Position numbers and translations under genes: made by a program. From Pseudomonas libanensis (GTDB lineage: Bacteria > Pseudomonadota > Gammaproteobacteria > Pseudomonadales > Pseudomonadaceae), in contig NZ_JYLH01000011.1 in the NCBI RefSeq assembly GCF_001439685.1, positions 162,943 through 226,942 on the forward strand: a stretch of DNA of 64,000 nucleotides. The letters run 5' to 3'. Shown piece after piece: positions 1 to 10,327 of the stretch (the stretch's first letter is position 1; each line of letters begins with the position of its first letter). The notes below the pieces were generated by a model. That model saw nothing but the letters and a program-made list of their open reading frames with translations. It had not been told where the DNA came from and ran no database searches.

Positions 1-513
1 TCACTCAGTGGCGGCCAGTGCCAGCGCGTCGGTATTGCCCGGGCGCTGGCGGTGGAGCCACGCCTGATCGTTGCCGATGAGTGCGTGGCGGCGCTGGATG
101 TGTCGATCCAGGGGCAGATCATCAACCTGCTGCTGGAACTGCAACAACGCATGAACCTGGCGATCCTGTTTATCGCCCATGACCTGGCCATCGTGCGGCG
201 CCTGTGCGACCGCGTGGCGGTGATGTACCTGGGCAAGATTGTCGAGGAAGGACCGGTGGAAGCGGTGTTTACTGCGCCGCGTCATCCGTATACAGCGGCG
301 TTGATCGAGGCGATTCCCGAGATCGATCCGCATCGGCCGTTGCCCGCGCAGCCGTTGCCCGGCGAGCCGCCGAGCCCGCTGGATTTGCCTTCAGGCTGCG
401 CCTTTCACCCACGTTGCCGGCATGCCCGAGCGATGTGTTCGGTGGTGTTGCCGCCGACCCATTTCCTGCACGAGCACCGGTACAGTTGCGTGCTTGAAGA
501 ACCTTTGCTTTGA
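1..513 (+). CDS. ABC transporter ATP-binding protein, oligopeptide/dipeptide type (5' truncated by window)
   Basis: C-terminal 170 residues of the ATPase of a peptide-type (Opp/Dpp family) importer; the start lies before the window. The fragment opens on the ABC signature LSGGQ, followed by a Walker B strand ending in LIVADE, the H-switch region IAHDLAIV, and the oligo_HPY tail with HPYTAALIEAIP. Near the end is the Cys-rich segment (CAFHPRCRHARAMC ... C) typical of this subfamily. Odd points: the signature is followed by Cys where Arg is usual, and after the catalytic Glu the family's PVSALD reads CVAALD. The catalytic Glu and His are intact. The gene stops 32 bases before the binding-protein gene, so the two are probably one operon that imports a peptide-like solute. 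The substrate cannot be read from sequence. Confidence 0.93.
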   Translation, partial: SLSGGQCQRVGIARALAVEPRLIVADECVAALDVSIQGQIINLLLELQQRMNLAILFIAHDLAIVRRLCDRVAVMYLGKIVEEGPVEAVFTAPRHPYTAALIEAIPEIDPHRPLPAQPLPGEPPSPLDLPSGCAFHPRCRHARAMCSVVLPPTHFLHEHRYSCVLEEPLL

Positions 514-545
514 CCCTCTGCCATTCATTAACAAGGAGTTGTGAT

Positions 546-2060
546 ATGCAATCGCGCCACTTGAAATTGCTCGCCGCCGCAACGCTCACCGCTTGGTCGC
601 TGACCGCCGGCCTGGCCCAGGCCGCCGGCGTACTCACCATCGGCTGCCGTGAAGACAGCACCACCTTTGACCCGATCAAAAGCGCGCAAAACCGCGACAC
701 CTGGGTGTTTGCCAACGTCTACGACACCCTGGTGCGCGTGGATAACCTGGGCACCAGGATGGAACCGGGCCTGGCCGAAAGCTGGGAGATTTCCAAGGAT
801 GGCCTCACCTACACCTTCAAACTGCGCGAGGCGAAGTTTTCCGACGGCACGCCGATCACCGCCGCCGATGCGGCGTTCAGCCTGCTGCGCATCCGCGACA
901 ACAAGGCGTCGTTGTGGAGCGACCCGTTCAGCCTGATCAACACCGCCAAGGCCAGCGATCCGAAGACCCTGGTGGTGACCCTGAAAACCCCGGCGGTGGC
1001 TTTCCTCTCGCAATTGGCGTCGCCGACGGTATCGATCCTGTCGGAAAAAGCCATGACCACCCTGGGCGAAGACGCCTACTCGGAAAACCCGGTGACTTCC
1101 GGTGCGTTTACCGTGGAAGAATGGCGCAAGGGCGACCGAGTCATCCTCAAGAAGAACCCGAACTTCTGGCAGGCCAGCAACGTCAGCCTCGACGGCGTGG
1201 AGTGGGTGTCGGTAACCGATGACAACACGCGCATGCGCATGGTGCAGAACAACGAACTCGACACGGCGATCTTCGTGCCGTTCTCGCGGGTTGAAGAGCT
1301 GAAGAAAGACAAAAATGTGGTGATCCACTCCGACCCGTCCACCCGTGAAGATCACCTGTTGATCAACCACGAGCACGGCCTGCTGGCCAAGCCGCAAGTG
1401 CGCCAGGCCCTGGACATGGCCATCGACAAGCAATCGCTGGTGAAGGCCGCCACTTACGGTCAAGGCACTGTGGCCTATTCCTACATTCCAAAGGGCTCGC
1501 TGTATCACTACGCCAACAACCTGCAACGCCCGTATGACCCTGCTGCGGCCAAAAAGCTGCTGGAAGAGGCCGGCGCCAAGGACTTGAAGCTCAACTATGT
1601 GGTCAACGCCGGCAACGAGGCTGACGAGCAGATTGCGGTGATCATCAAGGACCAGTTGGCCAAAGTCGGCGTGACCGCCAACCTGCAAAAGGTCGACCCA
1701 ACCCAGAGTTGGCAGATGCTGGTGGACGGTGAGTACGATATTTCGGTGATGTACTGGACCAACGACATCCTCGACCCGGACCAGAAGACCACCTTCGTCC
1801 TGGGCCACGACACCAACCAGAACTACATGACCCGCTACAAGAACGACAAGGTCAAGGCGTTGGTTGCGGCTGCGCGGGTCGAGGCGGACCCGGCCAAGCG
1901 TGAGCAGATGTATGTGGAGTTGCAGAAGCTGGCGAAACAGGATGTGAACTGGATTGACCTGTACTACAGCCCGTACATCAACATCTCACGCAAGAATGTG
2001 AGCAACTTCCTGCAGAACCCGTTGGGGCGCTTCACTTTGGAGGAAGTGATAAAAAACTGA
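546..2060 (+). CDS. ABC transporter substrate-binding protein, family 5 (peptide/opine/nickel type)
   Basis: Periplasmic solute-binding protein of 504 residues belonging to the SBP_bac_5 family (DppA/OppA-like), delivering substrate to the importer whose ATPase ends just upstream. The N-terminus is a clean Sec signal: basic start, hydrophobic core, and a probable cleavage after AQA near residue 24. The family features LAESWEISKDGLTYTFKLR and FSDGTPITAAD are present near residues 75-110. The start is ATG 546, because AAGGAG lies 7 bases upstream; an earlier in-frame start would put 12 residues before the signal peptide. It is the last gene of its operon and is followed by a REP hairpin. The ligand is unknown: the family covers di- and oligopeptides, nickel, opines and glutathione. 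Confidence 0.93.
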   Translation: MQSRHLKLLAAATLTAWSLTAGLAQAAGVLTIGCREDSTTFDPIKSAQNRDTWVFANVYDTLVRVDNLGTRMEPGLAESWEISKDGLTYTFKLREAKFSDGTPITAADAAFSLLRIRDNKASLWSDPFSLINTAKASDPKTLVVTLKTPAVAFLSQLASPTVSILSEKAMTTLGEDAYSENPVTSGAFTVEEWRKGDRVILKKNPNFWQASNVSLDGVEWVSVTDDNTRMRMVQNNELDTAIFVPFSRVEELKKDKNVVIHSDPSTREDHLLINHEHGLLAKPQVRQALDMAIDKQSLVKAATYGQGTVAYSYIPKGSLYHYANNLQRPYDPAAAKKLLEEAGAKDLKLNYVVNAGNEADEQIAVIIKDQLAKVGVTANLQKVDPTQSWQMLVDGEYDISVMYWTNDILDPDQKTTFVLGHDTNQNYMTRYKNDKVKALVAAARVEADPAKREQMYVELQKLAKQDVNWIDLYYSPYINISRKNVSNFLQNPLGRFTLEEVIKN

Positions 2061-2084
2061 GTTTTTAACTACACCACAAAGCAA

Positions 2085-2170
2085 TGTGGGAGCTGGCTTG
2101 CCTGCGATGCAGACACCTCGGTGCTGCAGTTACACCGCGGTGATGCTATCGCAGGCAAGCCAGCTCCCAC
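2085..2170. repeat. REP hairpin pair (BIME-like)
   Basis: Two inverted REP units, GTGGGAGCTGGCTTGCCTGCGAT and its complement, bracket a spacer that contains a second small palindrome (cacctcggtg... caccgcggtg). It sits between the convergent ends of the binding-protein gene and yciK, where such hairpins protect 3' ends of mRNA. No separate rho-independent terminator is obvious here. Confidence 0.85.
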
Positions 2171-2194
2171 CTTTGTTTTGCGGTGTGTCAGGGC

Positions 2195-2935
2195 TTATTG
2201 CGCATCGAAGGCCTGGCCATTGATGCCCGCACTGTCCGGCCCCATCAGGTACAGGTACACCGGCATGATTTCTTCCGGCGCCGGCCGCTCCATCGGGTTC
2301 TCCCCCGGATACGCCTGGGCCCGCATGCTGGTGCGTGTGCCGCCGGGGTTGATGCTGTTCGAGCGTACTGCCGCCACGTCCTCAAGCTCATCGGCCAGGG
2401 TCTGCATCAGCCCCTCGGTGGCGAATTTCGACACACCATAGGCACCCCAATAGGCACGCCCCTTGCGCCCGACGCTGCTGGAGGTGAACACCACCGATGC
2501 GTCCTGGGACAGCTTGAGCAACGGCAGCAAGGTGGCGGTCAGCATGAACATCGCGTTGACGTTCACATGCATCACCCGCATGAAATTCTCGCCGGACAAC
2601 TGCTCGATGGGTGTGCGTGGGCCGATGATCGAGGCGTTGTGCAGCAGGCCGTCGAGGTGGCCGAATTCCTTTTCGATCATCGCCGCCAACTCATCGTACT
2701 GATGGGGCAGGGCGGTCTCCAGGTTGAATGGGATCACCACCGGTTGCGGATGACCGGCGGCTTCGATCTCGTCATAGACCTGGGCCAGGTTGGCTTCGGT
2801 CTTGCCCAGCAACAGCACGGTAGCGCCATGGGCGGCATAGGTCTTGGCCGCTGCTGCGCCGATCCCGCGACCGGCACCGGTGACCAGGATGATTCGGCCT
2901 TTGAGCAGTTCTGGCGGTGCGGAGTAATCAAACAT
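2195..2935 (-). CDS. yciK: YciK-family short-chain oxidoreductase
   Basis: SDR-family NAD(P)-dependent oxidoreductase of 246 residues, most like E. coli YciK, whose physiological substrate is not established. The Rossmann motif TGAGRGIG is near residue 20, an NNAG-like segment reads HNASIIG near 110, and the catalytic Ser and YxxxK (AYGVSKFA) lie near 145-165. The C-terminus ends NGQAFDAQ. The start at 2935 was chosen because GAGG lies 7 bases before this ATG; an upstream in-frame ATG adds only five residues. It is the last gene of the reverse-strand group ubiG-mupP-yciK, separated from mupP by a REP pair, an arrangement shared with P. aeruginosa. Confidence 0.9.
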   Translation of the reverse strand: MFDYSAPPELLKGRIILVTGAGRGIGAAAAKTYAAHGATVLLLGKTEANLAQVYDEIEAAGHPQPVVIPFNLETALPHQYDELAAMIEKEFGHLDGLLHNASIIGPRTPIEQLSGENFMRVMHVNVNAMFMLTATLLPLLKLSQDASVVFTSSSVGRKGRAYWGAYGVSKFATEGLMQTLADELEDVAAVRSNSINPGGTRTSMRAQAYPGENPMERPAPEEIMPVYLYLMGPDSAGINGQAFDAQ

Positions 2936-2990
2936 AAATAGCCTCGACAAATTTCAAGGTGATACACCACTTGAAGTGGAATCCATTTCC

Positions 2991-3080
2991 TGTGGGAGCT
3001 GGCTTGCCTGCGATGGCGGACTACCTGCCGCCAAATGTGCTGGCTGGCAGACCGCTATCGCAGGCAATCCAGCTCCCACA
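2991..3080. repeat. REP hairpin pair (BIME-like)
   Basis: Inverted REP units TGTGGGAGCTGGCTTGCCTG and CAGGCAATCCAGCTCCCACA flank a spacer with a further small inverted repeat (ggcggactacctgccgcc). It lies between mupP and yciK, which are transcribed the same way, so the hairpin sits inside the probable operon. One base in the right arm (aatcc for aagcc) departs from the other copies. Confidence 0.85.
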
Positions 3081-3112
3081 TTGATCTCAGCGTTGTTGAG
3101 ATCTTCGAACCA

Positions 3113-3784
3113 TCAGCAACTGCACAGCGCGTTATCCAGCACCTTGCGCAATTCCAGCGGGTGGTCCACCACCACATCCGCACCCCAGTGACGCGGGTTG
3201 TCGTCCGGGTGGATATAGCCGTAGGTGACCGCCGCCGTGCGGGTACCGGCGCCGCGACCGGACTCGATATCGCGCAGGTCATCACCGACGAACAACACAC
3301 TGGCCGGGTCCAGGCCGAGCATTTCGCACGCCAGGATCATCGGCTCGGGGTCCGGCTTGCTGTTCTTCACGTGGTCCGGGCAGATCAGCACGGCCGAGCG
3401 CTCGGCCAGGCCCAGTCGCTGCATGATCGGTTCGGCAAAGCGTACGGGCTTGTTGGTGACAACGCCCCAGATCAGCTTGGCTTTCTCGATGTCTTCCAGC
3501 AGCTCAGCCATGCCGTCGAACAGTTTGCTGTGAACTGCACAGTCCTTGAGGTAGCGCTCGAGGAACTCCAGGCGCAGTGCTTCAAAGCCGGGTGATTCCG
3601 GGTCCATCGAGAAAGTCACCGCGACCATTGCCCGGGCACCGCCGGATATCTCATCACGGATATGCTGCGGGTTGATCGGCTCCAGGCCCCGGTCGGCGCG
3701 CATGGCCTGGCAGATGGCGATAAAGTCCGGCGCGGTATCCAGCAGGGTACCGTCCATGTCGAAGAGAACCGCTCGCAACTTCAC
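3113..3784 (-). CDS. mupP: N-acetylmuramic acid 6-phosphate phosphatase MupP (HAD family, often annotated phosphoglycolate phosphatase)
   Basis: HAD-superfamily hydrolase of 223 residues. Motif I DMDGT lies at residues 9-13 with the nucleophile Asp. Motif II (VVTNKP) is near 108, Lys-containing motif III (KNSKPDPEPM) near 140, and motif IV (FVGDDLRDIESGRGAG) near 165. By sequence alone it would be called Gph. The neighbourhood ubiG-x-yciK is that of Pseudomonas MupP, shown in P. putida and P. aeruginosa to dephosphorylate MurNAc-6-P so that AmgK and MurU can return MurNAc to UDP-MurNAc, bypassing de novo synthesis. It starts four bases after the ubiG stop, so translation is probably coupled. 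Function is inferred from synteny and family; a residual phosphoglycolate phosphatase role cannot be excluded. Confidence 0.85.
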   Translation of the reverse strand: MKLRAVLFDMDGTLLDTAPDFIAICQAMRADRGLEPINPQHIRDEISGGARAMVAVTFSMDPESPGFEALRLEFLERYLKDCAVHSKLFDGMAELLEDIEKAKLIWGVVTNKPVRFAEPIMQRLGLAERSAVLICPDHVKNSKPDPEPMILACEMLGLDPASVLFVGDDLRDIESGRGAGTRTAAVTYGYIHPDDNPRHWGADVVVDHPLELRKVLDNALCSC

Positions 3785-3788
3785 AGGC

Positions 3789-4487
3789 TTACTCCTCGCG
3801 CAGGGTCTGGATCATGTAGTTGACGTCAACGTCGCTGGCCAGTTTGTAGTGCTTGGTCAGTGGGTTGTAGGTCAGGCCGATGATGTCCTTGACGGTCAGC
3901 CCGGCCTGACGGCTCCACGCACCCAGCTCGGAAGGGCGGATGAATTTCTTGAAGTCATGGGTGCCGCGGGGCAGCAGCTTCATGATGTATTCGGCGCCAA
4001 TGATCGCGAACAGGTAAGCCTTGGGGTTGCGGTTAATAGTGGAGAAGAACACCTGGCCGCCGGGCTTGACCATGCGGAAGCACGCACGGATGACCGAGGA
4101 TGGGTCGGGTACGTGTTCCAGCATCTCAAGACAGGTCACCACGTCGAACTGCTCGGGCATTTCCTCGGCCAGGGCTTCGGCGGTGATCTGACGGTATTCC
4201 ACGCTCACGCCGGATTCCAGCTGGTGCAACTGCGCCACGGCCAAGGGCGCTTCGCCCATGTCGATGCCCATCACCGTGGCGCCGCGCTGGGCCATGGCTT
4301 CGCTGAGGATGCCGCCGCCGCAGCCCACGTCCAGCACTTTTTTGCCGGCCAGGTTGACGCGTTCGTCAATCCAGTTGACCCGCAGCGGGTTGATGTCGTG
4401 CAGGGGCTTGAACTCGCTTTCGCGGTCCCACCAGCGGTGGGCCAGGGCTTCGAACTTGGCGATTTCGGCGTGGTCGACGTTGCTCAT
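3789..4487 (-). CDS. ubiG: Ubiquinone biosynthesis O-methyltransferase UbiG
   Basis: SAM-dependent methyltransferase of 232 residues that performs both O-methylations of the ubiquinone ring. The SAM-binding motif I VLDVGCGGGILSEAMA lies near residue 50, an acidic motif (GIDMGEAPLAVA) follows, and LEMLEHVPDP near 115 matches the family. Start ATG 4487 is preceded by AGAGGA; an in-frame ATG 20 codons upstream would add residues absent from the family. It is the first gene of ubiG-mupP-yciK, with only four bases between its stop and mupP. The segment up to mtaD is about 65 bases. Confidence 0.95.
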   Translation of the reverse strand: MSNVDHAEIAKFEALAHRWWDRESEFKPLHDINPLRVNWIDERVNLAGKKVLDVGCGGGILSEAMAQRGATVMGIDMGEAPLAVAQLHQLESGVSVEYRQITAEALAEEMPEQFDVVTCLEMLEHVPDPSSVIRACFRMVKPGGQVFFSTINRNPKAYLFAIIGAEYIMKLLPRGTHDFKKFIRPSELGAWSRQAGLTVKDIIGLTYNPLTKHYKLASDVDVNYMIQTLREE

Positions 4488-4552
4488 GGTGAATCCTCTA
4501 GAATCTGATAAATCGGTATGTGGGCGCTGAACGCAGGGGTCCAGCACCTTCC

Positions 4553-5884
4553 TTATTCGCTGTGCCCGCTGATGCGTTGGCCCCAGGCGATGGCCGTGGC
4601 GGTCAACTGTTGTTCATCCATGCGGGTCAATTGCCGATCGTCGAGCAATGGCTTGCCGGCGACCCAAAGGTGTTTCACGCAATCGCGTCCGGTGGCATAT
4701 ATAAGTTGTGAGACCGGATCGTAGATCGGTTGTTGCGCCAGCCCCGACAAATCAAAGGCGACCATATCTGCTGCCTTGCCCACTTCCAGCGAGCCAATCT
4801 GGCTTTCCAGGCCCATGGCCCGCGCACCGTTGAGGGTCGCCATACGCAGGGCGCGGTGCGCATCCAGGGCGGTGGCCGAGCCGGCGACGGCCTTGGCCAA
4901 CATCGCGGCGGTGCGGGTTTCGCCCAGCAGGTCCAGGTCATTGTTGCTGGCGGCGCCGTCGGTGCCGATGGCCACATTGACCCCTGCCTGCCACAAGCGC
5001 TCCACCGGGCAAAAGCCGCTGGCCAGTTTCAGGTTCGATTCCGGGCAATGGATAACACTGGTGTTGCTTTCTACCAGTAAAGCCAGGTCATCCTCGCTGA
5101 TTTGGGTCATATGAACGGCCTGGAAGCGCGGCCCCAGCAAACCGAGGCGACCCAGGCGCGCCAATGGCCGCTCGCCGGTCTGCTCCACGGCTTGCTGCAC
5201 TTCGAAGGCGGTTTCATGCACATGCATATGGATCGTGGCGTCCAGCTCCTCGGCGATCACGCGGATTTTCTCCAAATTGGCATCGCTCACGGTGTAGGGC
5301 GCGTGAGGGCCAAAGGCGATCTTGATGCGCGGGTGATGCTTGAGGTCGCCGAACAGCTCGATAGCCTGGCGAAGCGCCTCGTCGGCGCTGCTGGCGCCGG
5401 GAATCGGGAAATCGAGGATCGGCATCGCGATCTGTGCACGCATGCCGCTGTTGTGCACGCAGTCGCTGGCGACCTTGGGGTAGAAGTACATGTCACAAAA
5501 GCAGGTGATACCGCCCTTGAGCTGTTCGGCGATGGCCAGGTTGGTGCCGTCGCGCACGAAGGCTTCATCGACCCACTTGGCTTCGGCGGGCCAGATGTGC
5601 TTTTCCAGCCAGGTCATCAGTGGCAGGTCGTCGGCCAGGCCACGGAACAGGCTCATGGCTGCATGGCCGTGGGCGTTGATCAGGCCGGGGCTGAGCAGCA
5701 TGCCGGGCAGCTCGCGCACTTCCTTGGCCGCAAGCTTCAACGCCGCCGCCCGCGGGCCGATAAAGGCAATGCACCCGTCGCGGATGCCCAGGCCATGCTC
5801 CTTGAGCACTACGCCGGCAGGTTCGACGGGCACCAGCCAGGTCGGCAGCAGCAGCAAGTCGAGCGGGGCGGCAGTGGAGGTCAT
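4553..5884 (-). CDS. mtaD: 5'-methylthioadenosine/S-adenosylhomocysteine deaminase-type amidohydrolase
   Basis: Metal-dependent TRZ/ATZ-family amidohydrolase of 443 residues. Metal ligands are visible: His72 and His74 in NAHGH, a later His in HMHVHE, another in VHMTQ, and the Asp of GTDGAASNND. The orthologue beside mtnA in P. aeruginosa (PA3170) deaminates 5'-methylthioadenosine to methylthioinosine, the first step of that organism's polyamine/quorum-sensing by-product salvage. The divergent neighbour mtnA acts two steps later, which supports the same role here. The usual HTH of related deaminases is HGH, as in other Pseudomonas copies. The gene runs back-to-back with mtnA, separated by about 110 bases that must hold both promoters. 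Confidence 0.9.
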   Translation of the reverse strand: MTSTAAPLDLLLLPTWLVPVEPAGVVLKEHGLGIRDGCIAFIGPRAAALKLAAKEVRELPGMLLSPGLINAHGHAAMSLFRGLADDLPLMTWLEKHIWPAEAKWVDEAFVRDGTNLAIAEQLKGGITCFCDMYFYPKVASDCVHNSGMRAQIAMPILDFPIPGASSADEALRQAIELFGDLKHHPRIKIAFGPHAPYTVSDANLEKIRVIAEELDATIHMHVHETAFEVQQAVEQTGERPLARLGRLGLLGPRFQAVHMTQISEDDLALLVESNTSVIHCPESNLKLASGFCPVERLWQAGVNVAIGTDGAASNNDLDLLGETRTAAMLAKAVAGSATALDAHRALRMATLNGARAMGLESQIGSLEVGKAADMVAFDLSGLAQQPIYDPVSQLIYATGRDCVKHLWVAGKPLLDDRQLTRMDEQQLTATAIAWGQRISGHSE

Positions 5885-5993
5885 CGCAGGCTTCTTCCCA
5901 GGCAGCTATAAAAGAAGGGCGAAGTATACCCGAGCGTCCTGGCTGGCGGATCGCTATAATCCGCGGCTTTTGTTCATGAGTGCGGGGTAAGGG

Positions 5994-7064
5994 ATGCGCG
6001 ACCGACTGTTGGCTGCAGAGAACGTGAAGGCCATCGATTGGCGTGATGGCGCGCTGTATCTGCTCGATCAGCGTGTTTTGCCGTCCCGGGAAAGCTGGGT
6101 AGCCTGCCGTACCGTAGAGGCAGTGGCCGATGCCATCCGCTCGATGCTGGTACGGGGCGCGCCGGCCATTGGCATCTGCGCCGCCTATGGCCTGGTCCTG
6201 GCTGCCCGTGAGCGCATCGCTCAAGGCGGTGACTGGCAGGCTGCCTGGGAAGAAGACTACGCACTGTTAGCCGATACCCGACCTACCGCCTCGAACTTGT
6301 TCTGGGCCTTGCAGCGCATGCGCGACCGTCTGGACCGCCTCAAGAAGCACGCCGATCCTCTGGCGGTGCTGGAAGCCGAAGCCATTGCGATCCATGAAAG
6401 CGACCGGGAGGCCAATTTCGTTATGGCCCAGCTAGGCGTGGAGCGGATTCGCAAGCACCAGGGCAACGCCCAGGCGATCCTGACTCATGGCAATACCGGC
6501 GCTTTGGCCACGGGCGGCGTCGGCACGGCCCTTGGCGTCATTCGCGCAGCGTTCCTGGAGGGGTTGGTCGAGCAAGTCTATGTCAACGAGACCCGGCCCT
6601 GGCTGCAAGGCTCGCGGCTGACTGCCTGGGAACTGGCGGGCCACGGCATCCCGGTGACGGTGAATGCCGACTCGGCGGGGGCGCATATCCTCAAGACCAA
6701 AGGTGTGACCTGGGTGATTGTCGGCGCCGACTGCATTGCCGCCAATGGCGATGTGATCAGCAAGATCGGCACTTATCAGCTGGCCGTCTGCGCCATGCAC
6801 CACGGCGTGCGCTTCATGGTGGTAGCACCGAGCTCGACCCTCGATCTGATGATGGCCACTGGCGATGATGTGGCGCTGGAGCAGCGGGATGTTGGTGAGT
6901 TGCTCGAGGTTGATGGCCAGCGGTTGGATGTCGCGGCGTTTAACCCTGTGTTCGATGTGACCCCTGCGGATCTGATCGACGTGATCGTCACTGAAAAGGG
7001 CGTGGTGGAGCGGCCGGATGCCGCCAAGTTGGCCAGGTTGATGTGCCGTAAGCGGCTGCATTGA
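5994..7064 (+). CDS. mtnA: Methylthioribose-1-phosphate isomerase MtnA
   Basis: Converts 5-methylthioribose-1-phosphate to methylthioribulose-1-phosphate in methionine salvage. The 356-residue length matches the family (eIF2B-like fold). Diagnostic segments are IRSMLVRGAPAIG (residues 45-57), the catalytic-region ILTHGNTGALATGG near 160 (the family usually has HCN where this has HGN), NETRPWLQGSRLTAWEL, and VGADCIAANGDVISKIGTY with the acidic catalytic residue. ATG 5994 follows a GGGGTAAGGG purine stretch. A good -10 hexamer TATAAT lies at 5955-5960 but no convincing -35 was seen. It faces away from mtaD, its pathway partner. Other mtn genes are not in the window. Confidence 0.95.
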   Translation: MRDRLLAAENVKAIDWRDGALYLLDQRVLPSRESWVACRTVEAVADAIRSMLVRGAPAIGICAAYGLVLAARERIAQGGDWQAAWEEDYALLADTRPTASNLFWALQRMRDRLDRLKKHADPLAVLEAEAIAIHESDREANFVMAQLGVERIRKHQGNAQAILTHGNTGALATGGVGTALGVIRAAFLEGLVEQVYVNETRPWLQGSRLTAWELAGHGIPVTVNADSAGAHILKTKGVTWVIVGADCIAANGDVISKIGTYQLAVCAMHHGVRFMVVAPSSTLDLMMATGDDVALEQRDVGELLEVDGQRLDVAAFNPVFDVTPADLIDVIVTEKGVVERPDAAKLARLMCRKRLH

Positions 7065-7090
7065 GGGCTTTGGCGCCTGTGGGGGGCGCT

Positions 7091-7161
7091 ATCGCAGGCA
7101 AGCCAGCTCCCACCTTTGACTGTATTCACACATTAAATGTGGGAGCTGGCTTGCCTGCGAT
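7091..7161. repeat. REP hairpin pair
   Basis: Perfect 23-base inverted REP arms (atcgcaggcaagccagctc... and its complement) separated by a 25-base spacer, just after mtnA. It probably stabilises the 3' end of mtnA mRNA. The following 240 bases to the gyrA leader include a poly-A run (about 7200-7208) but no gene. Confidence 0.88.
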
Positions 7162-7400
7162 TGGCCCTTGAAGTCAATAAAACTCCTGCATTCCACCCTC
7201 AAAAAAAAGCACCACCCCACCTCTGAGCCCCTCTCGTCGCCCTCAAGCCTGTCATCCGTCAAATTACTAGTCTCCATGCGCATCAGGGGGATAGGTGCGT
7301 GGCGGCGATTGTGATAACATCCGGCGGTTTCCAGGGCCACCCCGAGGGGTTGCCCATAACGTGCAGATCCGTGTCATAACTCGTTGATTTGTCGTAAGTC

Positions 7401-7465
7401 GTTGTCAGGCACCGTGCCGGCAGCGGCGAGCTTCGTTCGTCCCGTATGGATGTGACGAAGTTTCA
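7401..7465 (+). promoter_or_regulatory. Structured 5' leader of gyrA (candidate gyrA RNA motif)
   Basis: Two hairpins lie immediately before gyrA: a small one with stem ggca/tgcc at 7408-7418, and a larger one with stem CTTCGT (7431-7436) paired to ACGAAG (7455-7460). A gyrA RNA motif, described by comparative genomics, sits upstream of gyrA in Pseudomonadales. The position fits, but I have not aligned this copy to the motif model. The Shine-Dalgarno AAGGA lies downstream of the second hairpin. Confidence 0.4.
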
Positions 7466-7489
7466 CCCGAAAAAGGAATCAGGCTTCTC

Positions 7490-10144
<2,655 letters not shown>

Positions 10145-10154
10145 GCGGACACAC

Positions 10155-10188
10155 AGGGGGCGGATGAAGATTCGCCCCCTTGTTGTTT
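10155..10188 (+). terminator. Rho-independent terminator of gyrA
   Basis: Stem AGGGGGCG (10155-10162) pairs with CGCCCCCT (10173-10180) around a 10-base loop and is followed by a T-rich tract (ttgttgttt). It lies eleven bases after the gyrA stop. Confidence 0.8.
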
Positions 10189-10230
10189 GTCCCCTATGAA
10201 ACACAGCGCCCTTTGCCTGGACGCGGTCCA

Positions 10231-10258
10231 TGTGGGAGCAGGCAAGCCAGCTCCCACA
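10231..10258. repeat. Collapsed REP hairpin
   Basis: TGTGGGAGC and GCTCCCACA form a 9-bp stem around only ten bases. Compared with the other REP pairs, the spacer and one inner arm (ggcttgcc) are missing, as if two opposed units had recombined by deletion. It lies in the gyrA-serC gap. Confidence 0.6.
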
Positions 10259-10327
10259 GATGTCCGCTCCAGAATGAGGGCGGTGCTGACATGATTGCAG
10301 CCCCACCAAATCAAAGTGAGATTGGAT

